A DNA stretch of 64,000 nt from G025836975 sp040391135 (GCA_040391135.1 JBEBYL010000005.1:62001-126000); one strand, 5' to 3'; counted from the first letter of the stretch, positions 8,260 to 17,494 are shown. The notes: generated by a model from the sequence alone, not told the origin. Translations and numbers: made by a program.

Positions 8260-8922
8260 TTACTTGGCTGGAATATAGTTGGCCGCGGCCGCCGATTCGG
8301 CAAAAGACAAGCCGTTGCGTATGCCCTGCTCGACTTTCTCGTCAGTGGCCAAGGCCTCTTGCGCCGCGGCCAGCACCTCGTCAAGGCGGGCATGCGGAAT
8401 GACGACCAACCCCGTATCGTCGCCGACAACCAGGTCGCCCTCATGGACACAGACGCCGCCTATGGATATCGGCCCGCCCATTTCCTGCAGCTTGAGCCGT
8501 CCTTTGCCGGTCAGGGGCGTGACATGGCGGCTGGCCAGCCACAAGCCCGTTGCTTGAATTTCATCGACGTCGCGGCAGGCTCCGTCGATAACGACGGCGG
8601 TGGCATTGCGCTTGGACGCCGCCATGGAGGCGATGCCTCCAAAGGTGGAAATGGCGGTGCCGCCGGCATCCACCATGACCACTTTCCCCGGTCCTGTCGC
8701 GGCGACCAGGCGGCCCACCGAAAAATCCGACCGGTCGAAATCGCCCAGCTGGCCCCATACATGCCTGGCGGTGACGGCAAAGCCGGCGATTCGTCCAGTA
8801 CCACCGCGTCGATGTATGCCTTGCGTTACGCCCTCGATGCCCAGCGTGTCCATGGCATCGGCCCAAGTGCTCGTGGCAATGGCCGCACACCGATCCAGCA
8901 ATGCGCTTTTATCTTCATTCAT
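8260..8922 (-). CDS. RraA-family protein (HMG/CHA aldolase-like lyase or decarboxylase)
   Basis: The 220-residue protein has the RraA / 4-hydroxy-4-methyl-2-oxoglutarate aldolase fold. Seen in order: TSTWADAMDTLGIEGVTQGI, the GKVVMVDAGGTAISTFGGI strand, then AVVIDGACRDVDEIQATGLW, whose R-D pair is the substrate/metal site of aldolase members. The C-terminal part EGDLVVGDDTGLVVIPHARL is also typical. In a catabolic operon it more likely acts as a pyruvate-releasing aldolase or oxaloacetate-type decarboxylase than as an RNase E inhibitor. It sits between a Bug receptor and a hydroxyacid dehydrogenase. A second family member is encoded at 19580. Confidence 0.88.
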   Translation of the reverse strand: MNEDKSALLDRCAAIATSTWADAMDTLGIEGVTQGIHRRGGTGRIAGFAVTARHVWGQLGDFDRSDFSVGRLVAATGPGKVVMVDAGGTAISTFGGIASMAASKRNATAVVIDGACRDVDEIQATGLWLASRHVTPLTGKGRLKLQEMGGPISIGGVCVHEGDLVVGDDTGLVVIPHARLDEVLAAAQEALATDEKVEQGIRNGLSFAESAAAANYIPAK

Positions 8923-8967
8923 GACTGTTGTCCGGGGAAAATCAGGTTCTATAAATAGTGATCAGGC

Positions 8968-9936
8968 TTAATCGACGCTGGCGCCCGATATCTTGACGGC
9001 TTCAGCCCAGTTGGCGGCTTCTTTATTGATAAAGGCCTGGAATTGCTCGGGCGAACTATTGTTGACATCGCCACCCATGGATACCAGCTTCTCCGTCATT
9101 TCAGGCGTGCCTACAATTTCGGAAACGTCCTGATAGATTTTCTGGCGCAACTCGTCCGAAATGCTGGCCGGCGCGAACAAGCCGAACCAGGTTGCCGCTT
9201 CAAAACCCGGCATCCCGGCTTCGGCAAAGGTGGGCACATTGGCGATGGCGTCAACCCGCTTGCTGTGCGCAAGCGCAATCGGCTTCAGCTTGCCGGCCTG
9301 GATGTTGGACACCGCCGCCGACAGCGTGACGAAAGCCATCTGCACCTGGCCGCCGATAAGATCGGTAATCATGGGCGCGTCACCGCGGTATGGAATATGA
9401 ACCAGGTCCAGGTTCTGCTTGGCTTTGAACAGCTCGCCGGTAAGGTGTTGCGGCGTGCCGTTGCCGGTCGACGCGATTGTCATGCCCTCTTTCGTTGCCT
9501 TGACCGCGGCAATCAATTCCGGCAGGGTGTTGGGCTTGAGCGATGGCGTGGTCACCAATACCAGGGGAATGGTGGAAACCAGCGTGATCGGCTTGAAATC
9601 CTTGATGGGGTCATAGCTCAATCTCTTGTACAGGCTTGCGCTAATGGTGTGCGCGGCCGTCGTCATGTACAAGGTATAGCCATCGCCCTTTTCACGCGTG
9701 AGCGCCTCGGCGGCAACGGTCGTGCCCGCGCCCGGCTGATTGCGCACGACGACGGGCTGGTTCCATTTGGCGGGCAGTTTCTGGGCGATCAACCGTGCGA
9801 TGACGTCGGTCGCGCCACCTGCGGGGTAAGGCACGACGATGGTGACCGGCTTGTCGGGAAAGGCGGCGTGCGCCATACCGCTGGCGGCAAGCCCCCCAAT
9901 CAGAAGAGCGCTGGCAACATGCTTGATAACGTTCAT
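8968..9936 (-). CDS. Bug/TctC-family periplasmic solute-binding protein
   Basis: A 322-residue receptor of the Bug family. Signal peptide MNVIKHVASALLIGGLAASG ends near AHA. Mature signatures include FPDKPVTIVVPYPAGGATDV, VVRNQPGAGTTVAAEALT and the IPYRGDAPMITDLIGGQVQM loop. ATG 9936 has GGAG seven bases upstream; an earlier in-frame ATG at 9948 lies before that ribosome-binding site and is unlikely. Its operon mates are enzymes of hydroxyacid metabolism, so the ligand is probably a carboxylate used by them (inference). No TctAB genes are present in the window. Confidence 0.92.
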   Translation of the reverse strand: MNVIKHVASALLIGGLAASGMAHAAFPDKPVTIVVPYPAGGATDVIARLIAQKLPAKWNQPVVVRNQPGAGTTVAAEALTREKGDGYTLYMTTAAHTISASLYKRLSYDPIKDFKPITLVSTIPLVLVTTPSLKPNTLPELIAAVKATKEGMTIASTGNGTPQHLTGELFKAKQNLDLVHIPYRGDAPMITDLIGGQVQMAFVTLSAAVSNIQAGKLKPIALAHSKRVDAIANVPTFAEAGMPGFEAATWFGLFAPASISDELRQKIYQDVSEIVGTPEMTEKLVSMGGDVNNSSPEQFQAFINKEAANWAEAVKISGASVD

Positions 9937-9982
9937 TTGTATCTCCATTTTATTGTGAACCGCCGATGTGCGGCATGAATAT

Positions 9983-9998
9983 CCATCCTTCGGGATGG
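9983..9998 (-). promoter_or_regulatory. Intergenic hairpin between two Bug genes
   Basis: CCATCC-TTCG-GGATGG forms a perfect 6-bp stem between the adjacent Bug genes; on the transcribed (minus) strand the loop reads CGAA. No U-run follows, so it is more likely an mRNA-processing or stability element than a terminator. Confidence 0.3.
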
Positions 9999-10048
9999 GC
10001 GGTAAATCTGTTGCGTCGTATCAATAAGAGGCATGAATTCTATGCCGC

Positions 10049-11008
10049 TTATTCAACCCATTTTTGCTTGGCCCATAAAGCCTGGAACTGTTCGTTGGCG
10101 GCCTTCAGCCGCGCCTGCCACTTGTCTCCGGGCAGATAGTCCATCTCGGTAAACTGCTTCTGCATCTGATCCTGGAAGGATGGATCGTTGGCCACCTTGT
10201 CCAGCGCATCCATCAACTTGGCCTGGACGTCGGCCGGCAGCGCTTTGGGAGCGACCACGCCGCGCTCCGATGCAAAGACAAGGTCGATACCCTGCTCCTT
10301 GAACGTCGGCACATCGGGCGCCAGCGGCGATCGTTTTTCGCTGGCCTGGCCCAGAATGCGTATAGTCTTGCCGTTGTAAGGCATGGCCTCGCCCAGATTC
10401 ATGCCCCCGATATCGGTATGCCCGCCCATGACGGCGTTGCGCAACGGTCCGGCGCCGTTGAACGGCACATGATTCAAGTCTGCTTTAGTGGACTGCTCGA
10501 ACAACACCATGGCCAGATGATCGTCGGTGCCGACTCCGGTTGAGCCGTAGCTGATTTCGCCCGGCTTGGCCTGCGCGGCCTTGATGAGATCCGCCATGGT
10601 TTTATAGGGGGAATTGATGCCGACGCTGAAGGCACTGGGGTCGCGCACCAGGGTTGCCAGATAAGTGAAGTCCCGTGCGGTAAAGCCGGCGTTCCTTTCG
10701 ATGGGAAGCGTAAGCAAGCCTGGCATGTTGGTCATGCCGAGCGTGTAGCCATCGGGCTTGGCCCGCGCCACGTAGCTCAAGCCGATCGCTCCCGAAGCGC
10801 CGGGCTTGTTGACGACCATGACCGTCCCGCCCAGCTCTTTCTCCAGATAGCTGGCCAAAGTACGTGCCGTAATATCAGTGCCGCCGCCGGGAGCGAAACC
10901 AACAATGAGCTCAATCGGACGATCGGGCCAGGCGAAGGACGGCGCGGCCGCCAGGGACGATGCCAAGCCCAATGCAAGGCTTGCAACCAAAGAATTTACT
11001 TTCAACAT
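10049..11008 (-). CDS. Bug/TctC-family periplasmic solute-binding protein
   Basis: A 319-residue Bug-family receptor. Signal peptide MLKVNSLVASLALGLASSLA ends near SFA. Mature signatures: WPDRPIELIVGFAPGGGTDI, VVNKPGASGAIGLSYVA, KPDGYTLGMTNMPG and the VPFNGAGPLRNAVMGGHTD binding loop. GGAG upstream of ATG 11008 fixes the start. It is 10 bases downstream of the aldehyde dehydrogenase gene and about 110 bases upstream of a second Bug gene. The two receptors are clearly divergent from each other, which suggests two ligands or distinct affinities rather than a recent duplication. Confidence 0.92.
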   Translation of the reverse strand: MLKVNSLVASLALGLASSLAAAPSFAWPDRPIELIVGFAPGGGTDITARTLASYLEKELGGTVMVVNKPGASGAIGLSYVARAKPDGYTLGMTNMPGLLTLPIERNAGFTARDFTYLATLVRDPSAFSVGINSPYKTMADLIKAAQAKPGEISYGSTGVGTDDHLAMVLFEQSTKADLNHVPFNGAGPLRNAVMGGHTDIGGMNLGEAMPYNGKTIRILGQASEKRSPLAPDVPTFKEQGIDLVFASERGVVAPKALPADVQAKLMDALDKVANDPSFQDQMQKQFTEMDYLPGDKWQARLKAANEQFQALWAKQKWVE

Positions 11009-11018
11009 ATTGTGTCTC

Positions 11019-12491
11019 CTAAAGCGACAATGGTTTTTCGTGCATGCCCCAGTACAGACTCTTTACCTGGCTGTACAAACGCAAGCCGTGCAATCCTTTT
11101 TCCCGCCCGATGCCGCTGTCCTTGAAACCACCAAACGGCGTCGCGATATGCGATTGCTTATACGTGTTGATCCACACCGACCCCGCATCCAGCTCCCGCG
11201 CAACGCGCCAGGCGCGGGCGTAGTCGCCGGTCCACATGCCGGCGGCCAGGCCGAACACGGTGTCATTGCCTTGAGCAATCACATCGGCCTCGTCCTCGAA
11301 CGGCAGCGCAACCAGCACCGGGCCGAAGATTTCTTCCTGACAAACTCTTGCCTTGTTGCTCAAACCGTCGATTACCGTGGGCATGTAGAACCAGCCATTG
11401 GCCAGCTCCGGCGCTTCGGGAAAGCCGCCGCCGACCAGAACCTTGCCGCCCTCCTGGCGGGCCAGATCCACATAAGCCGCGACTTTGTCACGATGCGCGC
11501 GCGATACCAGCGGGCCCATTTCCGTGCCGGGATCATCCGGCATGCCGACACGGATGGCGCGAGTGCGCTCGACCAGGGCTTCGATGAAGCGCGGATAAAT
11601 GCTTTTTTGAACGAACAGGCGCGAGCCCGCAACGCAGCTTTGCCCTGCCGAACCGAAGATGCCGGACGCGACGCCCGCGACCGCCTTGTCGAAGTCCGCG
11701 TCCTCGAACACGATATGAGGCGATTTGCCGCCCAGCTCAAGACCCACCGGGATCAAGCGCTGACCCGCAATGGAGCCGATGACGCGGCCTGTTTCCGTGC
11801 CTCCGGTAAACGAGACCATGCGGACGCCCGGATGCTTGACCAGCGCGGCGCCCACGTCTTCGCCCAAACCCGGCAGCACCGTCAGCAAACCCTGCGGCAG
11901 GCCGGCTTCGGCGCAGATTCGAGCCAGCTCGATGGCAAGCTGCGGCGTTTCCTCGGATGGCTTGATCAGTACAGCATTGCCGGCCGCCAGAGCCGGGGCC
12001 GCCTTTTGCGCTTCGTTCATGATCGGCGAATTCCATGGCGTAATGCAGGCCACGACACCGAAAGGTTCCGCCAAAGCCAAAGAAAAATACTCGCCGCGCG
12101 GAGAAGTGACTTCGTTCTGCCAGGTCTCGCACACTGCGGCATAGTACCGGAAATGGCCGGCCGCGCTGGTGACCATGTTGACGCACTCTTTCAGCGGCTT
12201 TCCGCTGTCGGCCATCTGCAAACGCGCCAGCGCATCTTTTTCAAGCAGGATGCGGCGCCCGATCTCATAGAGCGTCGTTGCGCGCTGGTCGGGGCGCAGC
12301 CTGCGCCAGGGCTGGTTTCGGAAGGCATCCCAGGCAACGGCAACCGCATTGTCCACATCCTCGGGCGTGGCGCGGGCCACCTTGCCGGCAATCGAGCCGT
12401 CCGCCGGATTGATGGAAACGATGACATGCTCGCCATCCTGGCCGCTGCGCCAAGCATCGCCTACCTGAAAGGATTTGATCTGTGTGTCCAT
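11019..12491 (-). CDS. NAD(P)-dependent aldehyde dehydrogenase
   Basis: This 490-residue cytoplasmic enzyme oxidises an aldehyde to the acid. The cofactor-site region ITPWNSPIMNEAQKAAPALA, the VSFTGGTETGRVIGSIA motif, the general-base glutamate in VGLELGGKSPH and the catalytic cysteine in GSAGQSCVAGSRLFV are all present. PFGGFKDSGIGREKGLHGL near the end is typical of betaine-aldehyde / hydroxymuconic-semialdehyde type members. It is the first gene of the minus-strand operon running to 5874 and lies 98 bases from the divergent LysR gene. The real substrate is not evident. Confidence 0.94.
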   Translation of the reverse strand: MDTQIKSFQVGDAWRSGQDGEHVIVSINPADGSIAGKVARATPEDVDNAVAVAWDAFRNQPWRRLRPDQRATTLYEIGRRILLEKDALARLQMADSGKPLKECVNMVTSAAGHFRYYAAVCETWQNEVTSPRGEYFSLALAEPFGVVACITPWNSPIMNEAQKAAPALAAGNAVLIKPSEETPQLAIELARICAEAGLPQGLLTVLPGLGEDVGAALVKHPGVRMVSFTGGTETGRVIGSIAGQRLIPVGLELGGKSPHIVFEDADFDKAVAGVASGIFGSAGQSCVAGSRLFVQKSIYPRFIEALVERTRAIRVGMPDDPGTEMGPLVSRAHRDKVAAYVDLARQEGGKVLVGGGFPEAPELANGWFYMPTVIDGLSNKARVCQEEIFGPVLVALPFEDEADVIAQGNDTVFGLAAGMWTGDYARAWRVARELDAGSVWINTYKQSHIATPFGGFKDSGIGREKGLHGLRLYSQVKSLYWGMHEKPLSL

Positions 12492-12550
12492 AAGTACCTG
12501 TTTGCTCTATAGCCCGCGAAAGAATATCCCGCATCTTGAGCCAAAGTACT

Positions 12551-12592
12551 CATAGGCACAAATAGATATTTATGTAAAAATATTAGCCTATG
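12551..12592 (-). promoter_or_regulatory. Putative LysR operator in the divergent promoter, same motif as 3457-3504
   Basis: Read on the minus strand this gives CATAGGCTA, 17 bases, then TCTATTTGTGCCTATG. The arms CATAGGC (12551-12557) and GCCTATG (12586-12592) form a perfect 7-bp inverted repeat with a 28-base spacer. One arm overlaps the LysR start, which would fit negative autoregulation. The 15-base arm faces the aldehyde dehydrogenase operon, just as the copy at 3489-3503 faces the gene at 3653. Confidence 0.55.
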
Positions 12593-13513
12593 GCTATGAA
12601 TATCAAATATCGCTCGGTGAAGGCATTTCTGCTGGCGGCGGAAACCGGATCCTTCACGCATGGCGCCGACAGGCTGGGGGTGACCCAGCCCTCATTCACC
12701 TCCCTGATCCAGGATCTGGAATCGATTCTTGAAGTGAAGCTGTTCGAACGCACCACCCGCAGCATCCAGCTCACCGAGGCGGGCAAGGACTTCTTGCAGC
12801 GGGCCCAGCGGCCCATTGCCGACTTGGAGGAAGCTTATCTAAGCATGCTGGATCTGGCCCGTGTCGAACGCGGCGCCATCGTCCTGGGCGCCTTGCCTTC
12901 CGTCGCCCTCACGCTCATCCCCGCCACCCTGGGAGCCCTCAGGCGGCTGCACCCTTCCCTGCAGATCCGGGTGGTCGAAGCGCACAACGATGAATTGATC
13001 TCCATGCTTCGCACGAATCAGATTGAATTCGCCCTGGCCACAGTGGTCAATGCCGTACCGGACCTGCATTTCGAGCCATTGCTGCGCGACTCGTTTTTTT
13101 CGGTCTACTCGCCCAAGCATCCGGTCGCTGTCCTCAAGCGGCTTGGCTGGGATGACTTGTTTCCTTTGGACCTGATCCTGCTGTCGCAAGGCTCCAGCGC
13201 CCGCGCCCAGTTCGACAGGGCAATGGGAAACAGCACCGCGGCGGCCGGGCTGCGCTATGACGTGACGCATATGACCACTGCCGTGCAGCTCGTCAGGCAA
13301 GGGCTGGGCGTCGCGCTGCTGCCTCGGCTGGCCCTGCCGGCTTTGCATATCGAAGGATTGCTGAGCCGCCCCGTCCAGGATGAAACCGCGCATCGCACCA
13401 TAGGCATTCTCCGGCGCAAGGACCGCCACCCGTCTCCAGCGGCCGAGGCGTTCTGGAAGCAGTTGCAGAAAGTGGCGCGGGTGACGGAGAAATCGTTGCC
13501 GCCCTTGCCTTGA
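12590..13513 (+). CDS. LysR-family transcriptional regulator
   Basis: The 307-residue product has the LysR helix-turn-helix at residues 1-65 (VKAFLLAAETGSFTHGADRL and LGVTQPSFTSLIQDLE) and a C-terminal effector domain starting at about residue 92 (GAIVLGALPSVALTLIPATL). It is divergent from the six-gene hydroxyacid operon starting at 12491, its most probable target. The operator-like inverted repeat lies in the shared promoter, and a matching sequence upstream of 3653 suggests a second target. ATG 12596 is an alternative start that would leave the inner operator arm outside the coding sequence. Confidence 0.93.
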   Translation: MAMNIKYRSVKAFLLAAETGSFTHGADRLGVTQPSFTSLIQDLESILEVKLFERTTRSIQLTEAGKDFLQRAQRPIADLEEAYLSMLDLARVERGAIVLGALPSVALTLIPATLGALRRLHPSLQIRVVEAHNDELISMLRTNQIEFALATVVNAVPDLHFEPLLRDSFFSVYSPKHPVAVLKRLGWDDLFPLDLILLSQGSSARAQFDRAMGNSTAAAGLRYDVTHMTTAVQLVRQGLGVALLPRLALPALHIEGLLSRPVQDETAHRTIGILRRKDRHPSPAAEAFWKQLQKVARVTEKSLPPLP

Positions 13514-13671
13514 CTCCGCTTCCTGGCCGGCGGAAATCCCGCAAGCCGGAACAGAATGGATCTTCGGGTTAACGCCAATATATGGATGAATCCGAATAAT
13601 CATTATTTATTTCCCATTGGAGCTTAAAGATCGCCGTCGCTATCATTTCTGTCATACCTTAAATCTAGAGG

Positions 13672-15780
13672 ATGGACAGCGTGAAGAAGTGGGCGATAGG
13701 ACTCGATATCGGCGGAACATTTACGGATGTGGTCGCCCTGGATTACGGCAGCGGACGCCTATGCAGCCTGAAAGTGCTGACGACGCATGGGGATCCGGCG
13801 GAAGGCGTGCTCAACGGCATCAGCCAGCTAATCAAGACGCATGACATCAAGCCGGCCGAAGTCGCGCGCATCGTGCACGCAACGACGCTCTTCACCAATG
13901 CCTTGATAGAAAGGCAGGGATGCCCCACCGGGCTGCTGACAACCGAAGGCTTCTCGGATGTGGCTGAGATCGGGAACGAGCGCAAATACGATCTGTACGA
14001 TCTGAACATCGAACGCGCACCCTCTTTAGTGGAGCGCCGGATGCGCGGCGAGATCAGCGCGCGGACGGATGCCGCGGGCCTGGAATTGATGCCGGTCGAT
14101 GCGGACCAGACGCGGAATGTCGTTGGACGCCTGGTGGAAGCAGGCGCCAGATCGATCGCCGTATGCCTGCTCCACTCTTATGCCTCGGCGGCGCATGAGC
14201 AACAAGTGCGCGACATCATCGCGCCGGCCTTCCCTGGCCTTGACATTACCCTCTCCAGCGACGTGGCCCCGGTTGCGCGCGAATACGAACGTATCTCCAC
14301 CACCTTGGCCAATGCCTACATCAAGCCGCTAGCCAATCAATACCTGCACCGGCTGGAAGACAGGCTTGCGGAACTGGGCCTGCCTAGCGGCGTGCTTATG
14401 ATGCTGTCCAACGGAGGATTGACCCATATTGCCGAGGCTAAGGCCACGCCCATCCAATTGCTGGAGTCCGGCCCCGCGGCTGGCGCTATTTCCGCCGCAC
14501 ACTATAGCTTGCGCGACCAGCAGCCCGATTTGCTTGCCTTCGATATGGGCGGCACCACGGCCAAACTATGCCTGGTGGAAAATGGGAAACCTTCGATCAC
14601 TTTCGGTTTCGAAGCGGCGCGCCAGAAGCGCTTTGCGGAAGGCAGCGGCTTGCCTATCCTGATCACCACCATCGACCTTATTGAAATCGGGGCTGGCGGC
14701 GGCAGCATTGCGCACAAGGACCTGCTGGGACTGCTGAAGGTGGGTCCCAGCAGCGCGGGATCCGAGCCCGGCCCCGCCTGCTATAGCCAAGGCGGCGCAC
14801 AGCCCACCGTGACCGACGCCAACCTGCTGCTCGGGTACTTGAATCCCGCATACTTTGCCGGCGGTGCGATCAAGCTGGACGTCGATGCGGCAAGGGCTGC
14901 CATCGAACAGGTCGCCGGACTGCTGGGCCGCGATGCGATGGAAGTTGCCTGGGGCATACACGATATCGTCGCTGAAAATATGGCAAGCGCCGCGCGCGTG
15001 CACATTGCTGAACGCGGGCGTGATCCACGAGGCTTTGTCCTGCTGTGCACCGGAGGCGGCGGGCCGCTGCACTCCTACGCCGTTGCGCAGAAGATCGGGG
15101 TCAAGACCATTATCTGCCCGCCGGCCGCGGGCGTCGCATCCGCCTTTGGACTCCTGGTCGCACCGGCTCGGGCAGACCGTTCACGTACGGTCAGGGTACG
15201 GCCCGCAACGGATTCGTTGCAAACGCTCGAATCGGCCTATGCGGATCTCGAACGCCAGGCGCGCGATTCGCTGGAGCCGCTGTCCGAGGCCTTCGGCCCC
15301 ATTGGCCTGAGCCGCCAGGCGGACGGCCGCTACGTAGGTCAAGGATTCACCCTGGCCGTGCATTTGCCGGCGGGCCCATACGACGGTACGGATGGCCGCA
15401 AGCCGGAACAGATACGCAAAGATCTATTGGCGGCATTCGAGTCGGGCTACCGCGAAAAATTCGGACGCACGCCGCCGGACGTGCCTATCGAACTGGTCAA
15501 TCTGCGCGTGACCGGGGAATCGCCTCCGCGCCAGGAATTTACGGAAGAAACCCTGAACACAGGCTCCACGCCTTCGGAAAAAGGCCGGCGGAAAGTCTAT
15601 TTCTCCGAGGCTGGCGCTTACGTGGACACACCGGTGTACGAACGGCAGCTTCTGCGGGCAGGCTTTCAGGCCACGGGGCCCATGCTGATCGAGGATGCGG
15701 GGTCGACCCTGGTCGTCGGGCCCAAAGGGCGTGTCGAGCAGCTGGGTACGGGCAATCTCGTGATTACGATTGGGGAGTAA
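13672..15780 (+). CDS. hyuA: Hydantoinase/oxoprolinase subunit A (HyuA family)
   Basis: This 702-residue subunit belongs to the ATP-dependent N-methylhydantoinase / 5-oxoprolinase / acetone carboxylase group. It begins with the actin-like phosphate loop KWAIGLDIGGTFTDVVALDY and the oxoprolinase N-terminal domain (VHATTLFTNALIERQGCPTG). The second nucleotide-binding element DLLAFDMGGTTAKLCLVE lies near residue 290, and IEIGAGGGSIAHKD, SEPGPACY and LCTGGGGPLHSYAVAQKIG follow. Subunit B starts 7 bases after the stop. The substrate could be a hydantoin, an oxoproline-like lactam or a ketone; members cannot be separated by eye. The partner Bug receptor suggests an imported organic substrate. Confidence 0.92.
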   Translation: MDSVKKWAIGLDIGGTFTDVVALDYGSGRLCSLKVLTTHGDPAEGVLNGISQLIKTHDIKPAEVARIVHATTLFTNALIERQGCPTGLLTTEGFSDVAEIGNERKYDLYDLNIERAPSLVERRMRGEISARTDAAGLELMPVDADQTRNVVGRLVEAGARSIAVCLLHSYASAAHEQQVRDIIAPAFPGLDITLSSDVAPVAREYERISTTLANAYIKPLANQYLHRLEDRLAELGLPSGVLMMLSNGGLTHIAEAKATPIQLLESGPAAGAISAAHYSLRDQQPDLLAFDMGGTTAKLCLVENGKPSITFGFEAARQKRFAEGSGLPILITTIDLIEIGAGGGSIAHKDLLGLLKVGPSSAGSEPGPACYSQGGAQPTVTDANLLLGYLNPAYFAGGAIKLDVDAARAAIEQVAGLLGRDAMEVAWGIHDIVAENMASAARVHIAERGRDPRGFVLLCTGGGGPLHSYAVAQKIGVKTIICPPAAGVASAFGLLVAPARADRSRTVRVRPATDSLQTLESAYADLERQARDSLEPLSEAFGPIGLSRQADGRYVGQGFTLAVHLPAGPYDGTDGRKPEQIRKDLLAAFESGYREKFGRTPPDVPIELVNLRVTGESPPRQEFTEETLNTGSTPSEKGRRKVYFSEAGAYVDTPVYERQLLRAGFQATGPMLIEDAGSTLVVGPKGRVEQLGTGNLVITIGE

Positions 15781-15787
15781 CAGGAAA

Positions 15788-17446
15788 ATGAGCACCATAA
15801 AGCAACGTCAAGGGCGTGATGCCGCAAGCGATCCGATTTTCCTCGAGGTCTTCTGGACTCGGGTGCGTTCCGTCGTCAATGAGGCGGCCAAACTCATTGT
15901 GCGCACCTCTTTCTCCACCCTTTCGACGGAAGCCAACGACTTCGCCGTCGTCATGACGGACACGGCGGGCCGAGAACTTGCGGAGAACGCAGGCAGCATT
16001 CCCTCCTTTATCGGCACCTTGCCCGCCACTGTGCGCGACGCCATCGGCCATTTTGGCCTGGACGGCATGCGTCCGGGCGATGTGTACATCACGAACAACC
16101 CATGGAAAGGGACCGGGCATTTGAACGATGTCACCCTGGTCAAACCAATATTCCACGGCGGCAAGCTGGTGGCCTTCGCGGCCACGGCCGCTCACGTTCC
16201 CGATATCGGAGGCAAGATCCGGTCGGTCGATGCGCGCGAACTGTTCGAAGAAGGCTTCCATATCCCGCTCATGCACCTCATCCGCGCGGGAGAGGTCGAC
16301 GAAACCCTATTTCTGCTCTTGAAGACCAACGTGCGCACCCCCGAGCAAACCGCCGGCGATATCTGGGCGCAAGTGGGCGCGGTGGAACTGATCGCCCGCC
16401 GCCTGGACGAGATTCTGTCCGAATACCGGCTGGACAGCATCGACAACTTGGCCGAATCGCTCTTTGCGCGCAGCGAGGCGGCCATGCGCGAGGCGATTTC
16501 GGAATTGCCCGACGGCGAATACCGGTACGAAATGGAGACGGACGGCTTCGATGAGCGTTTCCATTACGCGGTGACGATAAAGATCAGGGACGACGAGATC
16601 GAATGCGATTTCAACGGAACGTCGGATCAGCAGCCGCGTGGCATCAATTGCGTAATGGCCTATACCAGTGCCATGACATGTTACGCAATCAAAAGCCTGT
16701 TGTTGCCGCAGTTGGCAAATAACGCGGGCCTGTTTCGCCCCATAAGCGCGGTCGCCCCGGAGGGCTCGCTGCTCAATCCGAAGTTCCCGGCCGCGGTAGG
16801 GGGCCGCGCCTGCACAGGACACTACGTTCCCGTCGTAATTTTCGGCGCCATGTATCAAGTGTTGCCCAAGAAAGTCATGGCAGGGGTCGGTTCACCATTG
16901 TGGATTGCCAACCTCAGCGGCACTCGCGACGATGGAAAGCCGTTCGCCACCGTGCTCTTCTTCAACGGCGGCATGGGAGCCACTTCGATCAAGGATGGCG
17001 CATCCACAATGTCATGGCCCAGCAACATATCGTCCACGCCCGTCGAGATTGCCGAACGCGAGGCGCCGCTGCGCTTTATCAACAAGATGCTCCGGCCGGA
17101 CTCGGGAGGAACAGGGCAGTTTCGCGGCGGCCTGGGCCAGGACATCCGCTTCGTCAGCGTGCACAGCAAACCAATGTCTATCGTATTTCTTACCGAGCGG
17201 CTCAAGGTTGCGGCACCGGGCATCGGCGGCGGCTCAAACGGGGCACTGGGTGCCGTCCTGATCAATGATGTGGCGGTTGATAGCCGCTCGCCACACGTGC
17301 TGATGCCCGGCGACGAGGTAATACTGCGCACGCCGGGCGGCGGCGGCTACGGCCCGCAAGCACAGCGCAACGATGCGCTCGTGCTTAGGGATATAGCGCA
17401 AGGGTACGTCAAGGCTCCGCATAGCGATCAAGCCTGCGGCGCATAA
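15788..17446 (+). CDS. hyuB: Hydantoinase/oxoprolinase subunit B (HyuB family)
   Basis: The 552-residue subunit B pairs with HyuA. Recognisable segments are DPIFLEVFWTRVRSVVNEAA at the N-terminus, ELAENAGSIPSFIGTLP, the PGDVYITNNPWKGTGHLNDV metal/substrate region, the FAATAAHVPDIGG histidine segment, CDFNGTSDQQPRGINCVMAY, and the closing LRTPGGGGYGPQ. ATG 15788 follows CAGGAAA and lies 7 bases after the hyuA stop, so the pair is coupled; an in-frame TTG at 15770 inside hyuA is less likely. The Bug gene follows after 48 bases. Confidence 0.93.
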   Translation: MSTIKQRQGRDAASDPIFLEVFWTRVRSVVNEAAKLIVRTSFSTLSTEANDFAVVMTDTAGRELAENAGSIPSFIGTLPATVRDAIGHFGLDGMRPGDVYITNNPWKGTGHLNDVTLVKPIFHGGKLVAFAATAAHVPDIGGKIRSVDARELFEEGFHIPLMHLIRAGEVDETLFLLLKTNVRTPEQTAGDIWAQVGAVELIARRLDEILSEYRLDSIDNLAESLFARSEAAMREAISELPDGEYRYEMETDGFDERFHYAVTIKIRDDEIECDFNGTSDQQPRGINCVMAYTSAMTCYAIKSLLLPQLANNAGLFRPISAVAPEGSLLNPKFPAAVGGRACTGHYVPVVIFGAMYQVLPKKVMAGVGSPLWIANLSGTRDDGKPFATVLFFNGGMGATSIKDGASTMSWPSNISSTPVEIAEREAPLRFINKMLRPDSGGTGQFRGGLGQDIRFVSVHSKPMSIVFLTERLKVAAPGIGGGSNGALGAVLINDVAVDSRSPHVLMPGDEVILRTPGGGGYGPQAQRNDALVLRDIAQGYVKAPHSDQACGA

Positions 17447-17494
17447 AAATGCTTCCTGATTTTCCAGAGACACATAACCAGCCAAGGAGACAAA

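Noticed and set aside
10878..12512. 544-residue open frame on the plus strand opposite the aldehyde dehydrogenase and the Bug gene end
   Set aside because: It is antisense to a clear aldehyde dehydrogenase, shows no domain, and is rich in Arg, His and Gln, as expected from the opposite strand of high-GC coding DNA.
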